The notes beneath the pieces are model-generated. The model worked only from the letters and a program-made list of their open reading frames with translations. It was not told the origin of the DNA and ran no database searches. A stretch of 64,000 nucleotides of DNA from Delta-02 sp964513565 (GTDB taxonomy: Bacteria; Desulfobacterota; Syntrophorhabdia; Syntrophorhabdales; Syntrophorhabdaceae), in the NCBI GenBank assembly GCA_964513565.1, contig CAZENE010000009.1, forward strand, positions 1 through 64,000. Direction: 5' to 3'. The translations under genes and the position numbers were made by a program. This document shows positions 19,681 to 28,891 of this stretch, in pieces. Each line of letters begins with the position of its first letter. Within the stretch, counting starts at the first letter, position 1.

Positions 19681-19698
19681 GTTTATTTCACACTATTT
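19681..19698. repeat. 18-base direct repeat, copy 2 (likely operator)
   Basis: GTTTATTTCACACTATTT overlaps the predicted transcription start of the dnaA-like operon and matches the copy at 19292. Confidence 0.7.
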
Positions 19699-19731
19699 TG
19701 TTGTTGCTTCAAGTTCATTTTCGGGATCAAC

Positions 19732-21126
19732 ATGAAGATAACGGACACGTCCAATCCGGAACTGGCACCGATCGAAAGCGAATTCATTGACAGCACATCA
19801 CAAATCTATCGTGATTTGAACATTCCCCTATTACTTAACTGCACTGTAAAAAGATTTAAAGACAAGATAGTAATAGAGACATCCAATACAACCTCCAGTA
19901 AAGAGATCACCGATCGGCTCAAGGAGTTCAAAGATTATTTTAACAGAGATGTTGTGGTACGAACAACAACAACCGTACCGGACCCGGCCAAGACTGTCGG
20001 GGCCCCTCCCCAGGCAAAAAGAGGATCCCTCTACGGGAGAATTAGCGCTGAATACGTAGAAACACCCTATATCGTCGGGAAAAGCAATAAGTTCGCATAC
20101 GATTTTACGCGACGGCTCTTGTATGCAAAAGAAGGCCAGATACTTTTTTTATATGGTGAATCCGGGACGGGGAAATCTCACCTCCTCCATCAGCTGGCAA
20201 ATGATTTTCTGGAGATGGGCAAGAACGTGTATTTGACCCGGGGCAATGATTTTGTTGAGACGGTAAAGACAAAATATCTGACCAGGGACGAAGGGGGAAG
20301 TCGAAAAAAGTCTTTCCTGGCAGACCTCAGAAAGTACCAACTTTATATCATCGATGATTTTCAGTATTTATATCAGGAACAATTGCTCAAATTCATACCT
20401 GATCCTCTGTTTGAAATAATCATCCAGCAACTCGAGGCGGGCAATGTTCTGGCTTTTAGCTCGGATACACCACCCACCTACGCCAATCCTCATTTTCACG
20501 AAAGGATAGTCAATAGGCTAATTGCAGGTCTGGTGGCGCAGCTCGAGCTTCCGGACCAGGATATGAAAAGAGAATATGTACGATATTTTTGTGAGAAGAA
20601 TGAATTCTCCGTGACACCGGAGATCGAGAAATATGTTTTTATGATCGCCAAGAATCTCCGGACAGTCAAGGGAATACTCAGCTACTGTCATGCTCTCCAC
20701 GAACAGAAGGATCTCCGTATCGACAGGCTTGTCGAGATAACGGGTAAGATATTTGGTGGAGTGGCCGCCGTCAGGAAAACCACCGAACACGGCATAGTGG
20801 AAAACATATATTCGCTGTTAAAAGATTATTACGGGATCCCGGATGAGACGATCAAAAAGATCGAAGAGGGAAAACAGGTGCGGAAACCACGGGTGCTCGC
20901 AAAGATAGATAGCATCGCCTACTATCTCCTGCACGATAAAGTGGCGGACAGGGATTATCTGAAAAAGTACCTGCACATAAAATATAACACCGAGAGTTAC
21001 TGTATCAACAGGGGCGAGGAGTTTTACAAAACGATGGTTAAGGGTATTAAGGACGAGATCGAAAAAATTCTGAGCCTCGACGCGGAATCGATAAAATCTG
21101 CACAAGGAGCATTATGGGAACAATAA
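19732..21126 (+). CDS. DnaA-like replication initiator ATPase
   Basis: This 464-residue protein resembles DnaA. An AAA+ module carries Walker A GESGTGKSH at about 141-149 and IIDDFQYLY near 206 in place of the usual DDIQFL. Residues from about 355 (IYSLLKDYYGIPDETIKK, then KPRVLAKIDSIAYYLL) match the start of the DnaA DNA-binding domain IV. The DnaA signature around DHTTVLHA is replaced by unrelated residues (NTESYCINRG), so it probably recognises something other than DnaA boxes. It overlaps parA by 13 bases. I read it as the element's own initiator acting on nearby iterons. Confidence 0.8.
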   Translation: MKITDTSNPELAPIESEFIDSTSQIYRDLNIPLLLNCTVKRFKDKIVIETSNTTSSKEITDRLKEFKDYFNRDVVVRTTTTVPDPAKTVGAPPQAKRGSLYGRISAEYVETPYIVGKSNKFAYDFTRRLLYAKEGQILFLYGESGTGKSHLLHQLANDFLEMGKNVYLTRGNDFVETVKTKYLTRDEGGSRKKSFLADLRKYQLYIIDDFQYLYQEQLLKFIPDPLFEIIIQQLEAGNVLAFSSDTPPTYANPHFHERIVNRLIAGLVAQLELPDQDMKREYVRYFCEKNEFSVTPEIEKYVFMIAKNLRTVKGILSYCHALHEQKDLRIDRLVEITGKIFGGVAAVRKTTEHGIVENIYSLLKDYYGIPDETIKKIEEGKQVRKPRVLAKIDSIAYYLLHDKVADRDYLKKYLHIKYNTESYCINRGEEFYKTMVKGIKDEIEKILSLDAESIKSAQGALWEQ

Positions 21127-21956
21127 TATCGGTCGCCAATCATAAAGGGGGTGTGGGGAAATCTGCTCTGGTCAAAAATCTTTCGAGCTACATGACGAAA
21201 TACTACAAGAACATCCTGGTTCTTGATTTCGACCCGCAGGCGAACACAACGAAGGGTTTGTTCAATCTGGCAGGACAGCAGGAATGCTTCATACAGGATG
21301 TTCTGAAATACGCCGTCACCCATCGCCTGGAAAACAGCGAAGATTACGACACATTTAACCAGATCGTCTGGAGCGCTCGTATTGAGATGACGAAGAACGA
21401 CAGCCGGGTATCATTGATAGGCTCATCCTTGGATCTGGCCAAAACAAAGAAAGAGCTTTCCACCTATGATAGTGAAGTGTATTTCAGAATAATAGAGGCG
21501 ATCCGTTATTTAGCTAAAGATTATGACCTGACGCTCATCGATACGCCTCCCAGTCTCGAGATGCTTACGGCATCGGCGATTTACGGTTCCGATTATCTTA
21601 TTATCCCTATTCAGCTGGATCTGGATGCGATCAGCGGCGCCACCCAGATATTATCGGACATAGTCTCGACGGCGCATAAATACTACAACCCCACCTTGCG
21701 CCTTTTGGGGGTTATTACCAATCTGCATCGGGATACCGTCTCTCAAAGGGTTTCGAATGACGTCGCGAAGAAAACATTCGGCAAGTTGCTTTTCAAGACG
21801 ATTATAAGTCAGTCGGAGAAAATATATCGTCTTGCCACAAGTGGCGGCACCCTTGACAACTATTCGACCAAATCGAAATCACACGATCAATTCACGTCAC
21901 TGGCCAAAGAAATCTACGACCGATTAGAAGAGGGAAACCATGGTAAGGAAAGATAA
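21114..21956 (+). CDS. parA: ParA-family partition ATPase
   Basis: ParA uses ATP and nonspecific DNA binding to position plasmid or chromosome copies. The 280-residue protein begins with the deviant Walker A KGGVGKS at residues 11-17, followed by LVLDFDPQANTTKG and the later Walker B LTLIDTPPSLEML. It lacks the N-terminal helix-turn-helix of type Ia ParAs, so it is closer to chromosomal Soj and type Ib. The ATG has an AAGGAG site inside the end of the dnaA-like gene and its end overlaps parB by 17 bases. Confidence 0.92.
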   Translation: MGTIISVANHKGGVGKSALVKNLSSYMTKYYKNILVLDFDPQANTTKGLFNLAGQQECFIQDVLKYAVTHRLENSEDYDTFNQIVWSARIEMTKNDSRVSLIGSSLDLAKTKKELSTYDSEVYFRIIEAIRYLAKDYDLTLIDTPPSLEMLTASAIYGSDYLIIPIQLDLDAISGATQILSDIVSTAHKYYNPTLRLLGVITNLHRDTVSQRVSNDVAKKTFGKLLFKTIISQSEKIYRLATSGGTLDNYSTKSKSHDQFTSLAKEIYDRLEEGNHGKER

Positions 21957-22899
21957 GAGCCTCCTCGATTTGCAGAAGGGCGCGGACCGCTTCCTTGAAA
22001 AAAGTTTCGCGGACGATGTCGCTCCATTGATAAATGCCGAAGTTGAATTCAGCCATATCCAGCTGAAAGATATAGTCATCCACGACCAGGTACGTTCCAA
22101 AGAAGAAATGGACGACGCGTCTCTGAAACAATTGATGGACAGCATAACCGAAAAAGGGGTTTTGCAGCCGGTGCTGGTTTTCAGATCGCCGGAGAAAGGC
22201 TCACACCAATATATTCTTATAGCCGGGGAGAGAAGATATCTCGCCAGCAAGGCTTTGAACAAGCCGCACATCCCGGCCAGGATCCTGCTCAAGGAACCGG
22301 CAGATTCCGAAATTCTGGAGATGCAGCTCATAGAAAACCTCCAACGGAAGGATCTGAACGTCATAGATGAAGCTCTGGGGTATGTCAGGTATTACTCGAT
22401 GTGTCTGAACCATTCCGGGCTGAAAATCGATGCGATATCGAACGACTTGTACACCTATACGACGCGCCCCGAAAGCCTGAAAGACGAGGTTGCGATAATA
22501 ATTATCGCAATCGAGAAAATCTCTGGAAAATCAATACATTACGTGAGAAAATTGATCAATTTATTGCGGCTTCCTGAAGAGGCAATTTCGGCTGTAAAAA
22601 ACGGGGCCCTGGGGTTCACGCACGCTCTCGTGCTGGCGGAGAATCTGAAACATCAAAAATTTAACAAGATCCTTGCCAAAGTTCTTTCGACCCCGATGAC
22701 CGTAAAATCGATCGAGGCGGCATTTAGGGATGGTATGCGGAAAAAACCGGCGGTTGCCCTGTATAAAACACGGATTAGTAAATTATCCAAAGAGCTTGAA
22801 AAAAGTATCGATGATATTTCAAGGGAGCAGGCAGAGCAGCTTCTTTCGCAAACGGAGAATCTGTTACAAATCATAAAATCGATTCTCGGAAGAAAATAG
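21940..22899 (+). CDS. parB: ParB-family centromere-binding protein
   Basis: The 319-residue product has the ParB N-terminal domain with a QPVLVF segment and the nucleotide-binding motif AGERRYLASKAL (Box I), then EMQLIENLQRKDLN (Box II). A middle helix-turn-helix region and a helical C-terminal tail rich in Lys/Glu follow, probably for dimerisation. With ParA it should segregate the element, with the AT-rich repeats on either side as possible binding sites. The ATG overlaps the end of parA and follows a GAGGG site. Confidence 0.9.
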   Translation: MVRKDKSLLDLQKGADRFLEKSFADDVAPLINAEVEFSHIQLKDIVIHDQVRSKEEMDDASLKQLMDSITEKGVLQPVLVFRSPEKGSHQYILIAGERRYLASKALNKPHIPARILLKEPADSEILEMQLIENLQRKDLNVIDEALGYVRYYSMCLNHSGLKIDAISNDLYTYTTRPESLKDEVAIIIIAIEKISGKSIHYVRKLINLLRLPEEAISAVKNGALGFTHALVLAENLKHQKFNKILAKVLSTPMTVKSIEAAFRDGMRKKPAVALYKTRISKLSKELEKSIDDISREQAEQLLSQTENLLQIIKSILGRK

Positions 22900-24179
22900 C
22901 CCTTCGTTCTGAAATAAAAACGAAATAAATACGAAATTAAATTAGAGGGCGCTTTTTATCGGGCAAGCAATTATTTATTTCAATATTATGAAATAAACTC
23001 GAAATAAAAGTTAAATACATCTGAAATTATTCCCCTTTGTTCTGAAGGCAAGTTATCAAAAAGTCCCGTTGCTCGAATCAATCCTCGAACCCGTTGAACG
23101 GGCCGGAGCCCATTACCATCCTTGCGCGGCGCGTGAATGCCCATTAAAAAGGAACTCCAAGTGCCTGTTTCCTCAATTGCGTATACCTGGTGTCGCATTC
23201 GCGGGCAAAGACTATTGATCATCTTAAAAAGGGTAGGGCGCGTGTGTCGCATGGGGCTACCTTTCAAGTCTTTGGCCCGGTATCCGGATCACAGTATCCG
23301 CGCAAGCCTTCGGCGGATCGCCGGCTTCTTCACAAGCACGCTCTGTGACCGCTTCGATCGTTTATCTCCCGCCCGACAGGGCACCGTGTGGGTTGGTATT
23401 ATTTGCGAAGCCCGATTGCTTGTCGGCGGGTGAGTCGTCCTGCTGCAGCCGGGGGTAAATTGCGGCCGGCATGTCAGACCTCTCATGGGCTTCACCTTAC
23501 GTGCATGGACGGTTACGATGTGCGGGTGCAGGAACAGTCGTTTGCCGTTTTCCTTGAGCGTCCTTGCCGGCCCTCTGCCTTGCCTTCTGCGTGCGAAGCC
23601 CCCGGGACGCTGAGAGGAATGTCTTGGTATCTGATGTGCGGACAGAATAGGGTGGTTATGTTAAGGTTCCCGTTGTGTGGCAATCCTGGTCAATCCATTA
23701 TCATGCAGCCGGTGAGTTCACGCATAACATACCGCAGGAAAAGCCGGGTGAGCGTTCCCTGGGCGCCGGATGGCAGGAGGCTGTCTCGAGAGGGGGCGCT
23801 GGCAAAGGAACACGCTACGATCGGGGAAGTGCCATCGGGCGTAAAACATAATGAAACGGTCCTACAAGACCGGCAGCGGGTGTTCCCCGGTCTTGGCATA
23901 ATCTATGAATGCACCTCAATGTTACCCTCCTGGCGTGTTTCCAATTCGTCACAGAATCGATTCTATGGTATCTGTGATGCATTTTTTTGCTTTGTCGCAC
24001 CGTTCGTCCGTCCCGAACGTCTCAAACGCATTCTGAGGCTTGTTTAGGGGCTTTTACCGGGTCTTATTTTCCCTTTGTCGGGCATCAGGATACCAGAGGA
24101 GCCCGTGCCGCGTTCCAATACCCGTTTCCGTCCGATATAACCCTTCGGTGGTCAGCCTATTACGGGGTCCTGTCGTTGT
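22900..24179. other. Gene-free region with iterons at its left end
   Basis: The first 130 bases continue the GAAATAAA repeats (near 22911, 22922, 22990 and 23000, with variants). From about 23040 to 24179 the DNA is GC-richer with no convincing gene; a 219-codon plus frame at 23388-24047 lacks a ribosome site and protein-like composition. An imperfect inverted repeat pairs CCCGCCCGACA (near 23368) with TGTCGGCGGG (near 23420). An origin, oriT or regulatory RNA is possible, unproven. Confidence 0.5.
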
Positions 24180-25718
24180 CTACAGATCGGGGAGGAACCG
24201 CTCTTCCCATTCATTCACGAACTCGTCGGCAGGGCATGAGGCGCTCGGTGACGTATGCGTAAGACCCACCAGATTCTCGACTTCCGTTGCGACCCCGGCT
24301 GCTTGCATCCGTTCCTCTTCCGCGGGTTCCGATTCTTCGTCCTCGCGATACAGGTTAAAGAAGCGGGTACAGCTGCCCTGGAAGCCGAGCTCGACCGTTC
24401 CCACGGGGCCGTTGCGCTGTTTGCCGATATTGAGTTCCGCCGTGCCAAGCCGGGGGTTGTCGGGGCTCGGGTTGTATACCTCGTCACGATACAGGAACAT
24501 GATCACATCAGCGTCCTGTTCGATCGCGCCGGATTCGCGGATGTCCGACAACTGCGGTCTTTTGTCATGGCGTTCCTCGACCTTGCGATTGAGCTGGGAG
24601 AGAGCCACGACCGGGATGTTAAGTTCCTTCGCCAGGGCCTTAAGGAACCGCGAGATCTCCGAGATCTGCTGTTCCCGGCGGTCATTTTCCCGGTTTCCCT
24701 TGATAAGCTGAAGATAGTCGATAAAAATGACCCCGACACCATGTTCCTTGACCATGCGTCTCGCGCGGCCGCGGAGGTCAAGAATGGAAAGGGCAGGGGA
24801 GTCGTCAATGTAAATCGGCAGATTCTGAAACCTGCATGTCGATTCCCCGAGCTTCTTCCATTGGTCCTCATCGATATCGCCAATCCTTATCTTCGAGAAC
24901 GGGATATCCGATTCCATCGCCAGGAATCTCATCGAAAGCTGTTCCATGGACATCTCGAGCGAAAATATGCCGGCCGGAATGTTGTTCTCCGCCGCGGACT
25001 GTGCCATGCTCAGCGCGAGCGCTGTCTTACCCATGGCCGGCCTGGCGGCGATTACGATCATATCGGCGGGCTGGAAACCCGCAGTAAGAAGGTCTATCTT
25101 CTCGAAGCCGGTCGGGATCCCGGTGACGAGTTTCTGGTTTGTCCAGAGGCGCTCGATCCTGGGGACCGCCCCGACAAGGATGTCGTAAACCTTTTTTGCC
25201 TTCTTGCGCTCGCGCTGCCCGTCGATGGAGAAGATGAGCGTCTCGGCCCTGTCCAGATATTCCTGGGAGGTCATGGTCTGGTCTTCATAACCCAGAACCT
25301 GTATCTTGTGCGCAGCTGTAATGACGGACCGCATGGTCGACTTTTCCCTGATGATGTCGGCATATGCCTCGAGATGTGCGGACGTCGGCATGTTGTCGAT
25401 GAGCCGATTGAGATACGCCAGACCGCCTACCTCCCTGAGTCTGCCCGTGGCGTTAAGGTCGGAGGAGACGGTCACCAGGTCAACGGGGGTATCCTTCTCG
25501 TACAGGTTCAGGATGGACAGGTATATGGTCCGGTTGACGCTGGAGTAGAAATCATCCGCCGCTATGATTCCGGCGACGCGGGTTATCGCTTCCGGATCGG
25601 CGAAAAGACCGCCGAGAAGGCACTCTTCCGCTTCGATCGAAACGGGCGGAGCCTTTACCTGGCTATCCTGCGGCCCTGGTTCTTCTCTTTTTGACTTTTC
25701 CACCAAACATTTCTCCAT
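24180..25718 (-). CDS. dnaB: Replicative DNA helicase, DnaB family
   Basis: DnaB is the hexameric 5'-3' helicase of the replication fork. The 512-residue product has the N-terminal DnaB domain (IEAEECLLGGLFADPEA, then FYSSVNRTIYLSI) and the RecA-like C-terminal domain with Walker A ARPAMGKTA, the segment FIDYLQL and LSQLNRKVEERHDKRP. An acidic, low-complexity C-terminal extension (ESEPAEEERMQAAG onward) is longer than usual. The start lies inside the end of the RuvC-like gene. Its place beside a RuvC-like gene and near a DnaA-like gene suggests it serves the element. Confidence 0.93.
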   Translation of the reverse strand: MEKCLVEKSKREEPGPQDSQVKAPPVSIEAEECLLGGLFADPEAITRVAGIIAADDFYSSVNRTIYLSILNLYEKDTPVDLVTVSSDLNATGRLREVGGLAYLNRLIDNMPTSAHLEAYADIIREKSTMRSVITAAHKIQVLGYEDQTMTSQEYLDRAETLIFSIDGQRERKKAKKVYDILVGAVPRIERLWTNQKLVTGIPTGFEKIDLLTAGFQPADMIVIAARPAMGKTALALSMAQSAAENNIPAGIFSLEMSMEQLSMRFLAMESDIPFSKIRIGDIDEDQWKKLGESTCRFQNLPIYIDDSPALSILDLRGRARRMVKEHGVGVIFIDYLQLIKGNRENDRREQQISEISRFLKALAKELNIPVVALSQLNRKVEERHDKRPQLSDIRESGAIEQDADVIMFLYRDEVYNPSPDNPRLGTAELNIGKQRNGPVGTVELGFQGSCTRFFNLYREDEESEPAEEERMQAAGVATEVENLVGLTHTSPSASCPADEFVNEWEERFLPDL

Positions 25719-26235
25719 ATTCTCTCACTCCGTAATAACCGATCAGAATAGCGTCCGCCCTGTTATGGTCCTTGCTTACGCTCAGTGCGGTCAGCTGGCT
25801 GGCGCGGATGACCGATGAGGCTTTGTCCGTGGTGTTCATTCCTTTCAACATCACCGCTTTCCAGGTCTTAGGACTAACCGGGATGTACGGTATGCCCAGC
25901 CCGACACATATTCCTCTCAAAAGTCCGTAGTTTTCCATGGTGGTGCCACTGCTCGCGATTCCTTGCGCCCTGCCGTTCTTTGAAGGCGGCATCGTCTGTG
26001 CGGCCTCGATCACGAGGAGGGAAGGGGAGTGCTCCGTCAGGAAACACCGGATCGCCTGCTCGTCGAGGAGGGTTTTGACTTTGGGATTGCCTTTTGGCGT
26101 CTTTCCGGACTTTTTGACTGTCACGACCGGCATCTTTTCGACCAGGCGAAGGGTGCCGTCCTTAAATATCGCAAGCGCGCCCTTGAGGCCCGGATCTATA
26201 CTGCAGAGCATGAAAGGCTTTTCTCCTGGTTTCAT
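25663..26235 (-). CDS. RuvC-like Holliday junction endonuclease
   Basis: RuvC-type RNase H-fold nucleases cut Holliday junctions. Catalytic acidic residues are visible: Asp in SIDPGLKGALA near the N-terminus, Glu in LLVIEAAQ, and Asp in DHNRADAILIGYYG near the C-terminus. An insert with GKTPKGNPKVK is absent from housekeeping RuvC and recalls phage or plasmid versions. I chose the ATG at 26235 (190 residues); a GTG 33 bases upstream is the alternative. It overlaps dnaB by about 56 bases and shares a sigma70-like promoter with it. Confidence 0.85.
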   Translation of the reverse strand: MKPGEKPFMLCSIDPGLKGALAIFKDGTLRLVEKMPVVTVKKSGKTPKGNPKVKTLLDEQAIRCFLTEHSPSLLVIEAAQTMPPSKNGRAQGIASSGTTMENYGLLRGICVGLGIPYIPVSPKTWKAVMLKGMNTTDKASSVIRASQLTALSVSKDHNRADAILIGYYGVREYGEMFGGKVKKRRTRAAG

Positions 26236-26386
26236 CCGCGATTTCCCCGTTCTTCGTATTTCATGCACCCGTCAGGATGCAAACGAAATGCAAGGTGCAA
26301 AGTCCTCTGGCACCCCCGCACCCGTTCCCGACTCTCACATATGTTGAAATTATTTCACCCGCCGACCTCTGTGTTGTTATGATGTT

Positions 26387-26439
26387 AGTATAGCTTTGAA
26401 TTGATAGTTTAGTTTTAACTTAGTCACTAAGGTTGTCAA
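26387..26439 (-). promoter_or_regulatory. Sigma70-type promoter for ruvC-like/dnaB
   Basis: On the minus strand TTGACA (26434-26439) is followed after 16 bases by TAAAAC (26412-26417); a second -10-like TATACT lies at 26387-26392. No GCTATTT motif is present, unlike most leftward genes. Confidence 0.6.
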
Positions 26440-26503
26440 GAAAATAACGGCACACAACCGGTGCCTGTCTGAAGTAAGCGGCCTTGACGGGAGATCAGGT
26501 TGC

Positions 26504-26869
26504 TCAGATGGACAGGCCGCCCCTGCCGGCAACATTGGAGTCGCCTTCGTCTGCTTCGGTGTTGCCGGGGGCCGGATCGGCGGGGCGGATAGGCGCGGCC
26601 GCCGGGCTAAGATATGTACCCGCCTTCGTCTTTTCGTACACAACCAGGAAACGTTCCAGGAGCGGTGCGTCGTCAGTGGTGTAGGCGGGGTCAAGGAAGG
26701 GCTCGACAAGTCTGCGTTCGTCGGGAGGTAGAAAAGCGCCCCCCGCGGTCTTCTCGAATATGACTTTCGCGAGTACGGTGATATCGATCTTCTCCCGCTG
26801 TATGTCGACCACCTTAATGTCGGTTATTGTGAAAGTGATGGGCGGGAATAGAGGTTTCCTGATGGGCAT
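26504..26869 (-). CDS. Hypothetical protein
   Basis: No family is recognised. The 121-residue product has two beta-like stretches (ITFTITDIKVVDI and ITVLAKVIFEK), an aromatic/proline-rich middle and a disordered alanine/proline/glycine tail from about residue 88. The ATG at 26869 has a GGAG site at good spacing; an upstream in-frame ATG adds two residues. It follows the next upstream gene without its own motif, so is probably co-transcribed. Confidence 0.6.
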   Translation of the reverse strand: MPIRKPLFPPITFTITDIKVVDIQREKIDITVLAKVIFEKTAGGAFLPPDERRLVEPFLDPAYTTDDAPLLERFLVVYEKTKAGTYLSPAAAPIRPADPAPGNTEADEGDSNVAGRGGLSI

Positions 26870-26970
26870 TATCATCTCCGGCAGGCCCTAATAGGTCTTC
26901 ACAAAGGCAAAGAAGGCGACTTGAGAAGCCGCCCCCCCATCATTCCCTGTCCCGGCACATATTTTCAAGC

Positions 26971-27372
26971 TCATGACGGCGAGCCATGCCCCATGCCCCC
27001 ATCGGTTGTTACTTCCCGTTCCTCCATGGGGAACCGTTCGATGTGGTTGACAAGAGGTCTTCCGAATACATCGAGGACATTTAGGACCCGCACATGCCTG
27101 ATCTCTTTGAGCTGCATCCTTGCGAGGCTCTCGGCGATTCCGCTATCTTTCACGTAGTCGTTCGCCCATGCGAAGAGCTTCGCTACCGCCGCGTCTTTGC
27201 CCTGGGTGGTCGCCGCGTTTTCGAGGTCGTCGAAAAAGCCTTTGGGGCATGCCACCGTGATATTCACGTCCGTGACCCTGCCGTTGATGACCGTGTCGGG
27301 CATGCCCTTTTTGCCGGGAATGGTGCCTGTGAAACCGTAATCGAAAACAAGTTTTACCCTTTCATATTCCAT
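26971..27372 (-). CDS. Hypothetical protein
   Basis: I do not recognise this 133-residue protein. It looks soluble with mixed alpha/beta character (VKLVFDYGFTG, VTDVNITVACPKGFFDDLE), and its tail is glycine-rich. The ATG follows a GAGGG site. A GCTATTT motif lies 35 bases upstream, between this start and the end of the VWA gene, so it is probably transcribed separately from that gene. Confidence 0.6.
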   Translation of the reverse strand: MEYERVKLVFDYGFTGTIPGKKGMPDTVINGRVTDVNITVACPKGFFDDLENAATTQGKDAAVAKLFAWANDYVKDSGIAESLARMQLKEIRHVRVLNVLDVFGRPLVNHIERFPMEEREVTTDGGMGHGSPS

Positions 27373-27407
27373 CTTCTCAATACCCTCCTGTCCGGGTGTT
27401 TTATGTC

Positions 27408-27414
27408 AAATAGC
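27408..27414 (-). promoter_or_regulatory. GCTATTT motif (copy D)
   Basis: Minus-strand GCTATTTGA lies 35 bases before the start at 27372, in a 53-base intergenic gap. Confidence 0.55.
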
Positions 27415-27425
27415 GAACCGCCGAA

Positions 27426-28808
27426 TTACGGGGAAGGGGAATTCGAAGGGGCATTATCCGGGGCGGAAGGCAAAAAAGGCTCGGCATCATTCCTGTCGAA
27501 CCGCGTCAGGTCGCCCCAGGGCGGGTTATTGGACCTATCCTTGTTGTTGTAGACCCACAGGACGGGGTAGGGCGGTTCTTTTTCCGGAAACGGTCCATAT
27601 CCGTCCGTGAGGTAGACAACAACATCGGGTTGATTGCCGGGATCTTCGGCGATGCGCGCGAAAGGCATCCGAAAATCAGTGCCTCCCCGTCCGCGGATTG
27701 TCCTGTTTGGCTCCGGGAAATGAACCTCTCCCTCCAGCGTGAGGTCTTTCGTTATCCGGGTGTCGCACTCCATGTAACGGAGCTTGCCGACGGGGAGCCG
27801 CGACAATATGTCGTCCAGGATGCCGAGAAAGAACGCCGCATCTTCCTTTGTGACGCTGCCTGATGTGTCCAGAAACACGCCGACATTCAGGTGCTCGTTT
27901 ATCTTGCTCGGCCAGTACTGTCCGGTCGTTGCGAGCCAGCGCCTGTTGGGACGGCTCCAGTTGGCCTTGTCCGTCAGTGCCCGCGTGATGTGGTTGCTCA
28001 GCTTCTCGACCACCGAGGTCCTCACCCTCTTGATGCTGTTGATGACCTCGGTGAGGTCACCGGCCATGGCGCCGCGCTGTTTATCGTTTTCCCGGTGCAT
28101 CGCGTCGATCTGTTTCTGGGTCATCGCGTCGATGAGCCTGCGTTTCCATTCTTCCCCCAGGTCATCAGGGGTTCCGGGCGAACCCCCTATTGCGTTTTTT
28201 CCGTCCTGCCGTTTGCCACCTTCTTCCCCGCCGGCGAAGTCCATGTGTTTATCGATCAGCCTTGCGTTTCCCACGAACGCCCGGAGGTCCCCCGGGGCCT
28301 TGTCCTTCATCCCGGCCAGTTTCTCGTAGATCTCCTCCGCACACAGGTCGTGGAACTCTTTTCTATACAGCCAGTCCCTGCCGAGCGTAAATCCCTCGTC
28401 CACAAGGATCGCGTTTGTCGCGTAATCACACGCGTAGTTCCAGATCATCATATCCCGTTCCCCGGGCTTTCCCCTGCGGCTTACATGGGTATGCAGGAGC
28501 ATGTTGTGATAGGTCTCGTGGGCGATAACGGCGACGAGTTCCCTGTGGCAGGAAATGTGGCCGCCCTGAAGGATATCGGGGTGATAAAAGATATGCATTC
28601 CATCCGTGGCCATCGTGGGCAGGCCGTTCGATGTACAGTCCGGGTCTTCCTGGAAATCGAGGTACATGGACGCCGCGCCGATGTGCGGCGCGGCGGTGAT
28701 GAGCGATATGCGCGCAGCGGTAAGGGCCTTCAACGTACCATCGGGCCGGTCAGGATCCTGTGCAGCCTCTCTTACCGCCTGCCTGACTTTATCAAGGTCG
28801 ATTGCCAT
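27426..28808 (-). CDS. VWA-like metallopeptidase-fold protein (DUF2201 type), MoxR partner
   Basis: The 460-residue protein joins a putative zinc-peptidase domain and a von Willebrand factor A-like domain. The N-terminal half has HETYH near residue 97 (an HExxH motif) in VIAHETYHNML. The C-terminal half has the MIDAS motif DTSGS near 313, a GGTDF threonine and LTDGYG. Such proteins usually pair with MoxR AAA+ ATPases, and one is encoded at 30394-31554. Together they may remodel or mature a complex; the target is unknown. I chose the ATG at 28808, preceded by an AGGGAAAG site and a GCTATTT motif; a longer frame to 29411 runs through other genes. Confidence 0.82.
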   Translation of the reverse strand: MAIDLDKVRQAVREAAQDPDRPDGTLKALTAARISLITAAPHIGAASMYLDFQEDPDCTSNGLPTMATDGMHIFYHPDILQGGHISCHRELVAVIAHETYHNMLLHTHVSRRGKPGERDMMIWNYACDYATNAILVDEGFTLGRDWLYRKEFHDLCAEEIYEKLAGMKDKAPGDLRAFVGNARLIDKHMDFAGGEEGGKRQDGKNAIGGSPGTPDDLGEEWKRRLIDAMTQKQIDAMHRENDKQRGAMAGDLTEVINSIKRVRTSVVEKLSNHITRALTDKANWSRPNRRWLATTGQYWPSKINEHLNVGVFLDTSGSVTKEDAAFFLGILDDILSRLPVGKLRYMECDTRITKDLTLEGEVHFPEPNRTIRGRGGTDFRMPFARIAEDPGNQPDVVVYLTDGYGPFPEKEPPYPVLWVYNNKDRSNNPPWGDLTRFDRNDAEPFLPSAPDNAPSNSPSP

Positions 28809-28851
28809 CGGTCTTTCCCTGTACCCGGTATTCGATGCAGTCTCGACTGTT

Positions 28852-28858
28852 AAATAGC
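28852..28858 (-). promoter_or_regulatory. GCTATTT motif (copy E)
   Basis: Minus-strand GCTATTTAA lies 43 bases before the VWA-like gene's start, in the short gap after the secreted-protein gene. Confidence 0.6.
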
Positions 28859-28891
28859 GCTTACCAAAGCGGGGGGAGAAAAGTGAATGGC

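Larger units (their letters stand above)
18711..19731. other. Iteron-bearing intergenic region, candidate origin
   Basis: About 1 kb between divergent transcripts. A 72-codon minus frame at 18786-19004 has no good ribosome site and is not called. From about 19215 the DNA is AT-rich and carries repeated GAAATAAA words on both strands (near 19219, 19269, 19294, 19585, 19619 and 19683), plus an 18-base direct repeat. Being next to a dnaA-like gene, it is the best candidate for the element's replication origin or partition site. Confidence 0.5.

Noticed and set aside
22894..22900. AAATAGC at the end of parB
   Set aside because: It is the last lysine codon plus the TAG stop, and no leftward gene follows it.
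23388..24047. A 219-codon plus-strand frame
   Set aside because: It has no ribosome site, odd Cys/Arg-rich composition and no protein-like pattern.
24255..25694. A 479-codon plus-strand frame opposite dnaB
   Set aside because: It is a shadow of dnaB, which has all family motifs.
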